Source: Marisa cornuarietis
Taxonomy: Eukaryota; Mollusca; Gastropoda; Architaenioglossa; Ampullariidae
NCBI GenBank assembly: GCA_004794655.1
Contig: SMMW01000081.1
Location: 186,001 to 250,000 of the forward strand
Reading direction: 5' to 3'
DNA length: 64,000 bases
Notes under the pieces: generated by a model
What the model was told of the DNA's origin: nothing
The model's input: only the letters and a program-made list of their open reading frames with translations
Database searches by the model: none
Translations under genes and position numbers: made by a program
Shown here: positions 58,597 through 64,000 of the stretch, piece by piece
How the letters are laid out: each line of letters starts with the position of its first letter
Numbering within the stretch: the stretch's first letter is position 1

Positions 58597-61500
58597 ATGA
58601 GTAAAAGCATGAATCCTTCAAAAAAACGTTAAGTTGATACGGAATGTCGAGTGTTTAATGAAGAATGGACACATAAATATTTCTTTTGTAAAACGGACGA
58701 GAAGGCTGTGTGCTTACTGTGTTGCGAAACGATTGCTGTTTTCAAGGAGTTTAATTTGAAGCGACACCATCAAACGAAACATCGCGAATTTGGCAGCAAA
58801 TTTTCTGAAGAAGAAAGCAAGAAAAAAGCCGCGGAGTATGTTGCAAAGCTCAAGAAACAACAGACTATATTTTCCAAACAATCAATCATCCAGGATAGTG
58901 CAACGGAGGCTAGTTTCAAGGTAGCATATAATATTGCAAAATGCAACAAGCCCTTTTCAGACGGGGAGTTCATAAAAAAGTGCATGGTCGATTGCGCAAG
59001 TGTCGTGTGTCCAGAAATCAGAAATACATTTGAAAACATTTCATTATCAAGGCGGACTGTCGTGCGGCGCATAGAGGTCATCAACGATGAACTCATACAA
59101 CAGCTGGACACTGCAAGCCGTGCTTTTGTGTGGTATTCATTGGCACTAGATGAGATCACAGATAATGAAGACACCACACAACTGCTCATCTTTATCCGTG
59201 GAATTGACAATACTTTTACCATCACAGAAGAATTGTTAAGCATGGAATCAATGAAAAATACATACAACAACTGGTCAGGACTTGTTTGAGTGTGCAGTAG
59301 ACTGTGTGGAAAAAAGAGGATTGTCATGGGATAGGATGGCCAGTATCACCACAGATGGAGCTAAAGCCTTCACTTGCAAAAACATAGGAATGGTGAAACG
59401 TTTGAAAGACAAATTAACAAATGAAAATCCAGGCAGTGATATTTTATCATTTCATTGTATTTTGCATCAAGAAAGTTTGTGCAAATCAGCATTGGATATT
59501 GAGCACGTGATTGAACGTGTGATTGTCGCGGTCACGCCCCCCGGAGCCGCTGGGAAGCACAAACGCAGCCACTCACTCAGCCGCCACGCTCACACACTCG
59601 CTCAATCGGCCAGGGGTGGGACCGGACGTGCCTATCGAACTATGGATGAGCGTAGACCAAAACAAAGACAGAGGACCAGTACAAACAAATTTATTATACA
59701 CAGAAGAAAAAACAAAATAAAATAAAGAAAAAACAAAAGAGGAGCACAGATAAAACTAATGTAACGCCTGTGCGTGCCCAAGCACCCACATATACGTAGC
59801 AGAAAAACACCCCGAGCAAAAGGTGGGGGGGGGGGTACCCACACACACACACACACACAAAGGGTGGAACACACAAAACAAAAAGGGGATGGAGTGATGC
59901 AGGGGACACAACACTGCACACGCCGCAGCGTAGCCCTGGGGAGCAACTGCCCGTCACAATGTTCACTGTCCTGTGGCTCGCCTGTCCTGCGCAACGCTCC
60001 AGCGCTGGCCCACCTGAGAGAGGGGAGGGGTGTAGCAGGGGACACGACACCCGCACACACTGCGGTATAGTAGTGGAGGAGCAGACTGTCTCACAGCACA
60101 GGCTCCCTCCCTCCTCCGGTCTGTCCAGCACACCTCTGCAGGTCTGAAACCCGAGCAGCCCAGTGGTCACATGGGCTCCCGCGCGCAGCTCCGTCCGCCT
60201 GCAACTCCTGAGGAGGGCTTGGTCGTCCCGGGGACGCAGCCGAGTCACGTGCCCAAGAGTCGGCGATGAGGGAGACAAAAGCGATGATCCGATGACTGTG
60301 TTATGAAGAGTAAAGAGGGGATTTGGCAGGGGGGCGTTCTCAAGAGGACATGAAGCTGAAGATAATGACGAAAACGACGATAATGACGAATACGAATAAG
60401 AAGAATAGGAGCCTGTGGAGGAAACATAGCAAACCTCCATCAGCATGTGGTTAAAACAAAGCTTCCTCTCTAAGCCCCGCTCTCAGCTACGGGCTCTCAC
60501 ACAACAGTACATTCTAGAATACATTTCTCAACGTGAGCTGATCCCAACAACAATAACAACAACAAAGATACAGTCGCACACAAGCGCCGCGACTCGCGGA
60601 TCAGCAAACAGAAAACAGCAAACTACCTCCCGCACACCGAGCACACCCAAAATAGTAGACATCCAACAGCAATGCACACACAACATTCTGCCTGCTTTCA
60701 CGCAAACCCACATCCGCAGCCCTGAACCCCTAAGAACTAGATGGTGCGGAACCAAAAAAAAACGAACACTCACCCAAACGGCTCGTGAAGAGTCGATCGG
60801 TCGATCTGGTCAAACCATAAAGAGCTGGCTGGCAAGGCCCCGGTCTACCGGCACGTCCGGCACTGACCGATACCGAAGAAAACTCCCTCGGACCCAAAAA
60901 CGCGCCACAAACTGCCCGCGCGGGGAGAGGGTGGCAAAAGGTAAGAGAGGGGGGGGGGGATGACACCCGGCCCCGAACATACCTGCCGATGACCCTGCGA
61001 GCAACTGACGCGTGAAGATGACGCTGCGAGCCTCGCGCGGGTCTGAGCCCTGAGGTCCGCGGGGCGGACAGGGTAGCAGAGAAATGACCTGTCGCCTGAT
61101 GCGACATGGCCCCCCCCCCACCCCTCGTCCGTCCGCGTACCCCCAAGACAGGCCAGCAGAAATCGAGTAAGACAGGAAAACTGAAATGAAAATCGCAGAC
61201 ACGCGACAGTGATAAGTGTTGTGAATATTGTTAAATCAAAAGTGCTCAACCACCGGCAGTTTAAGTCTCTGCTGGAGGATTTGGCGGCAGAATATGAAGA
61301 CGTTCTTTACCACAACAATGTTAGGTGGTTGAGTCTGGGCAAAGTGCTAAAAAGAGTCTGGGCATTGAGGGAGGAAATCATTGTTTTCCTGGACATGAAG
61401 GAAATTTCTTGTGAATTCAAAACCAAAATGGGGTGTGAATAGTGGATGTTCGACTTCATGTTTGCTGTTGATATGTTCGAGAAATTAAATGATCTGAATG

Positions 61501-62094
61501 TGACGTTTCAGGGAAAAGGTTTGTTTGCTCATAAAATGTGGACACATGTGAAGGCTTTTAAGTTAAAACTGAGACTCTTTGCTCAGCAAACAGGTGAAGG
61601 CAAGTTCCGCCATTTCCCTTTGCTAGAAAAACAGAAAGTGCCTGGGAATATAGCAACCAAAGTTAAGGGCTATTTGAAGAACTTGGAGGAAGAAATGGAA
61701 AGACGATTTCAAGATTTTAGGAACACTGAGCCAGAATTGAATATTCTGGCTTATCCATTCACTGCTGATCCGGGTGCAGCACCTGATGAGCTGCAGTTGG
61801 AGCTGATCGACTTGCAGTCAGATCGCGCAATGAAGGAAGCGTTCAGTTCCGCGAAACTAGTGGATTTCTACAAATCTTTGTCTGCTGACAAATTTCCTCA
61901 CCTGAGGAAATTTGCAATGAAGATGTTTTCACTGTTTGGGGTCCACGTACATATGCGAGCAAAGCTTTTCGTGCATGAAAATTAACAAGAACAAATACAG
62001 AGGTGCACTGACTGACACAGACTTGAAGGCAGTGCTGAGGATATCTACCAGCAACCTCAATCCAGACTTTAAAAAGGATTGTGAGAAATTGTGA
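58597..62094 (+). pseudogene. hAT transposase (GTF2IRD2/Charlie8-like), broken
   Basis: It starts at ATG 58597. In order it has a BED-like zinc finger region (CLLCCETIAVF...KRHHQTKH, about residues 45-70), the DDE/RNase H-like core (SLALDEITD at about 59140-59165; ITTDGAKAF at about 59344-59370) and the C-terminal hATC dimerisation region, ending at TGA 62092-62094. The family is that of the transposase exapted in vertebrate GTF2IRD2. Defects are a TAA at codon 12 (58630), a frame change near 59262, the 1685-bp insertion after 59523, a TAG at 61440 and a frame change near 61937. Outside these breaks the sequence is well preserved, so the element is fairly young. Confidence 0.9.
59524..61208. 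mobile_element. Probable solo LTR nested in the hAT transposase
   Basis: 1685 bp begin TGTCGCG and end CGCGACA, so they have TG...CA ends and a 7-bp inverted repeat. They are flanked by the 5-bp duplication GTGAT (59519-59523, 61209-61213). Removal rejoins the transposase reading frame. TG/CA ends with 5-bp duplications are typical of LTR retrotransposons. No gag or pol is present, and I see no second LTR inside, so a solo LTR is the simplest reading. A 7-bp-TIR DNA element is the alternative. It contains G9-11 and (CA)n runs. Confidence 0.65.
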
Positions 62095-62303
62095 CAGGCT
62101 GCATTTGTCCCATTAAACTGATTAAAGAATAAGATTAATATATTGATATGAATTGTCTTTATTGTTTATTATTATTTAATGTTTCTATAATGGAAAAGAA
62201 ATGCCAATATTTAATGAACTGGGCAGTTTTAAAAAGGTGCGGCCCTCCGCTAACTTCCGCCGACACAATGTGGCCCCCGAGCCAAAACAATTGCCCACCC
62301 CTG

Positions 62304-62575
62304 GTTTGTGGTCTACTATCCCACGTCGACCCGTACCTAAAGAACACGTAACGGACGGACGGTCAGTACGCGTAGCAGCGGTCCTGACCTAACGTCCCTT
62401 GCCGATCCCCTATCTCGGCGTTGTGTTAGGCCGTGCGTTTACATTTCTTGCTTGCTTGAGTCGCGTAAAAAACATTAAGTGAGACTACAGTGCTGTAGCT
62501 ATCTCCGTTTAGGTATCTTCTGACACCCATCACCCATGGGATCCAGTCGCACACTAGACGAAGTTTATTGTGTGG
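62304..62575. repeat. Unit 5 sequence resumed after the hAT
   Basis: GTTTGTGGTCTACTATCC onward matches 23993-24263 of unit 1 closely, then similarity falls off sharply after GTTTATTGTGTG. Confidence 0.9.
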
Positions 62576-62676
62576 CGTCAGTTACAAGTGGTGTACCCAT
62601 GTTACGAGATTACACGATTTTCCTCTTAATGCTACTTAAATTGTGTAATTAAAAACGGCATTGAAGGGGGAAAAGT

Positions 62677-62724
62677 GAAAATAAGGAACGCTTAACGAAT
62701 TTTCGTGTGCTGCATGAACAATAT
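62677..62724 (-). pseudogene. U6 snRNA pseudogene at the array edge
   Basis: About 32 nt of the 3' end (GAACGCTTAACGAATTTTCG on the + strand) are joined directly to a trace of the 5' stem (GCTGCATGAACA). The catalytic core is deleted. Confidence 0.8.
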
Positions 62725-63234
62725 ATATTGTCTACCACTGCAACTGTAATTTATTTACTCCACATTGCGTCACTGTCACAGTTAGGTGTCATAGCATACA
62801 TTATTTTCTGACATGGTAAGTAATTCAACATTTGAAAATTGTAGCCACCTTTTTTTCCTGAAGTTCCTCACACTTCGTTAAGACAAAATAGAGGAGCATG
62901 CACTGATCAGCGATGTAAGAAGACTTGTTAGCAATAATAGATCTAAAAACTTTCTTCTGTAGTTAATTCCCTTGAAAAGCTACAAGGACGCGAGAGTGAC
63001 CATTTCTTGACAGATGACAGACTGGCTGAGTTATGTCCCTTAGACCACAAGTGACACAGAAAGAAAGTGTCCGACATTGATGTCAACATTTTCCATTCAC
63101 AGAGAAAGATATTATTTTATTCCAGATTAGATAACCAGTCATGCTGGGCATAATGTCAAAAACATGGCAGTTCGGGAATAGGCTTCTTCGAAAGGGCCTG
63201 CGCACTGAGGCGTCACACTTCCTTAGTAAACTAT

Positions 63235-63243
63235 GTTAGTCAG
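63235..63243. other. Empty target site of the MULE-like element
   Basis: The edge copy reads CTAT-GTTAGTCAG-TATCTT where full units read CTAT-GTTATTCAG, the 1.25-kb element, then GTCATTCAG-CATCTT. One copy of the 9-bp target is present and no element. Confidence 0.8.
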
Positions 63244-63440
63244 TATCTTTTTAGGACCCTACCGCTCAGTAACTTAGGCAGTTCGGTATCCCAGTTGGAA
63301 TAACATCGATAGTTTGTTATAATTTCTGAATAATTTCTTTAATCTTGATTTATGTGTTTACTTTGATACACATTTTTTTAACTAGTATAGTGTTACTATA
63401 CTCTTGAACCATATTTAAATAAAATTCATTTGTATTTCTT

Positions 63441-64000
63441 TTTTTTTCGTATTATGGTACGTGCATTTTAATATTTAAAAAAAAACTTCTATTTACAAAT
63501 TTATTTCAAAAATCAAGTTAAAATGTCGCACATAAAACGACACCCTCGCAAGTCCTGTAAATTGCACTTCGGTTTGGTTAACCAGCGCGATCACCCCAAA
63601 TGTAGATTACTCAAATGCATAATTTATTCGTCTTACCCCTAGGCTCACCACTTCCCTGAGGCCATCGGAAAGTTTGTAGGCAGAGATGGGTATAGACTGC
63701 TTGTTTCCAGAGAGGTTATTTCCAACAATATGGGGGGGGGGGAGAAAACTGGATCAGGTGTCATATAGTTTCCCAACAGTACACTAGGGGAAACCCTGAA
63801 AATGGGTAAAAGCAGGGGGAGGAATGGGACAGTAGAAGGGATGAGAACAGAGCGGGAGGGTGGGGTGGTCAGAAGTGTGTTTGGGAAGGGTTGTAGGGGA
63901 AGGGTGGTGAAGTTTCTGTTCCTATCCCGGGATGGAAGGGCCTGAAGAAGACATGCCTTGATGATGCAGCAGTGCAGGCAGTGGACCTCTCAATGACAAA
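63441..64000. other. Flank beyond the array, no gene recognised
   Basis: AT-rich, then G-rich sequence including a G10 run at 63733-63742. No feature is recognised. Confidence 0.5.

Larger units (their letters stand above)
58361..62303 (+). mobile_element. hAT (Charlie-like) DNA transposon inserted in unit 5
   Basis: 3943 bp with terminal inverted repeats CAGGGGTGGGCAA / TTGCCCACCCCTG. It is flanked by the 8-bp target duplication GTTTGTGG (58353-58360 and 62304-62311), which is diagnostic for hAT. The other units keep one uninterrupted GTTTGTGGTCTACTATCC at this place, confirming the empty site. Both subterminal regions are rich in GGCCCGC motifs. It encodes a broken transposase and carries a nested LTR-type insertion. 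Confidence 0.95.
54261..62640. repeat. Array unit 5, interrupted by a hAT element
   Basis: Near-identical to the other units up to 58360. Unit sequence resumes at 62304 after the hAT and becomes diverged from about 62,570. Confidence 0.9.
19880..63440. repeat. Tandem array of an about 8.6-kb 5S-U2-U6 unit
   Basis: Four complete head-to-tail units, a fifth interrupted unit and a degenerate edge copy. Unit lengths measured at GGTTAGGTCACG are 8602, 8588, 8607 and 8578 bp. The left border is sharp at about 19,880, inside the LINE fragment of the MULE-like element. The right border is ragged. Visible differences between full units are almost all in simple repeats. Confidence 0.97.
62570..63440. 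repeat. Degenerate right-edge copy of the array unit
   Basis: Homologous to the U6-to-5S-fragment part of the unit but with many substitutions and deletions. It lacks the 2.4-kb third 5S-U2 module, most of U6, about 0.25 kb before the MULE-like insertion point and the MULE-like element itself. Confidence 0.85.

Noticed and set aside
59694..60446. 250-codon open frame on the minus strand
   Set aside because: It is compositionally simple (Ser/Tyr and Cys/Val runs), crosses microsatellites and lies within the inserted LTR-type element, with no domain.

Overview
The window is metazoan nuclear DNA, most probably from a mollusc and plausibly a gastropod. The evidence is spliced genes with GT-AG introns, metazoan-type 5S rRNA, U2 and U6 genes, many decayed non-LTR, hAT, pogo and MULE-like transposons, and a NERD/helicase gene family that I recall from gastropods. 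The taxon is inference. No bacterial or CRISPR-type feature is present.

Left part (1-19,880): single-copy and repeat-rich DNA. A five-exon gene on the + strand (2256-9744) encodes a NERD-domain plus SF1 (UvrD-like) helicase protein. Its splice sites and intron phases agree, but two exons carry frameshifts. Its 4.3-kb third intron holds an antisense pogo-like transposase fragment with a C-terminal PHD finger. From 14.6 to 18.6 kb there are two decayed LINE reverse transcriptases, one per strand. Between them on the minus strand are two exons (16585-16484 and 16209-16084) that look like a signal peptide followed by a six-cysteine knottin-type peptide. A TATA box and candidate first exon lie at 19.4-19.6 kb on the same strand.

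Right part (about 19,880-63,440): a tandem array of an approximately 8.6-kb unit, with four full units (8602, 8588, 8607 and 8578 bp), a fifth interrupted unit and a degenerate edge. Each unit is a small-RNA gene cassette with one intact 5S rRNA (+), one intact U2 snRNA (-) and one intact U6 snRNA (-). It also holds at least three 5S relics and two U2 relics, which show that the unit grew from three diverged 5S-U2 modules. Every unit also carries the same 1.25-kb MULE-like element with tandem-repeat inverted termini, a broken FLYWCH zinc finger and a LINE C-terminus. Full units differ almost only in microsatellite length, so they are being homogenised as one higher-order repeat.

The right edge is the most informative place. 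Unit 5 is split by a hAT element (58361-62303, 8-bp target duplication). That element is itself split by a probable solo LTR (59524-61208, 5-bp target duplication). The degenerate copy beyond it lacks the MULE-like element and keeps what looks like its empty target site. This gives a relative order of events: old 5S-U2-U6 unit, then MULE-like insertion, then amplification of the present unit, then hAT, then LTR.
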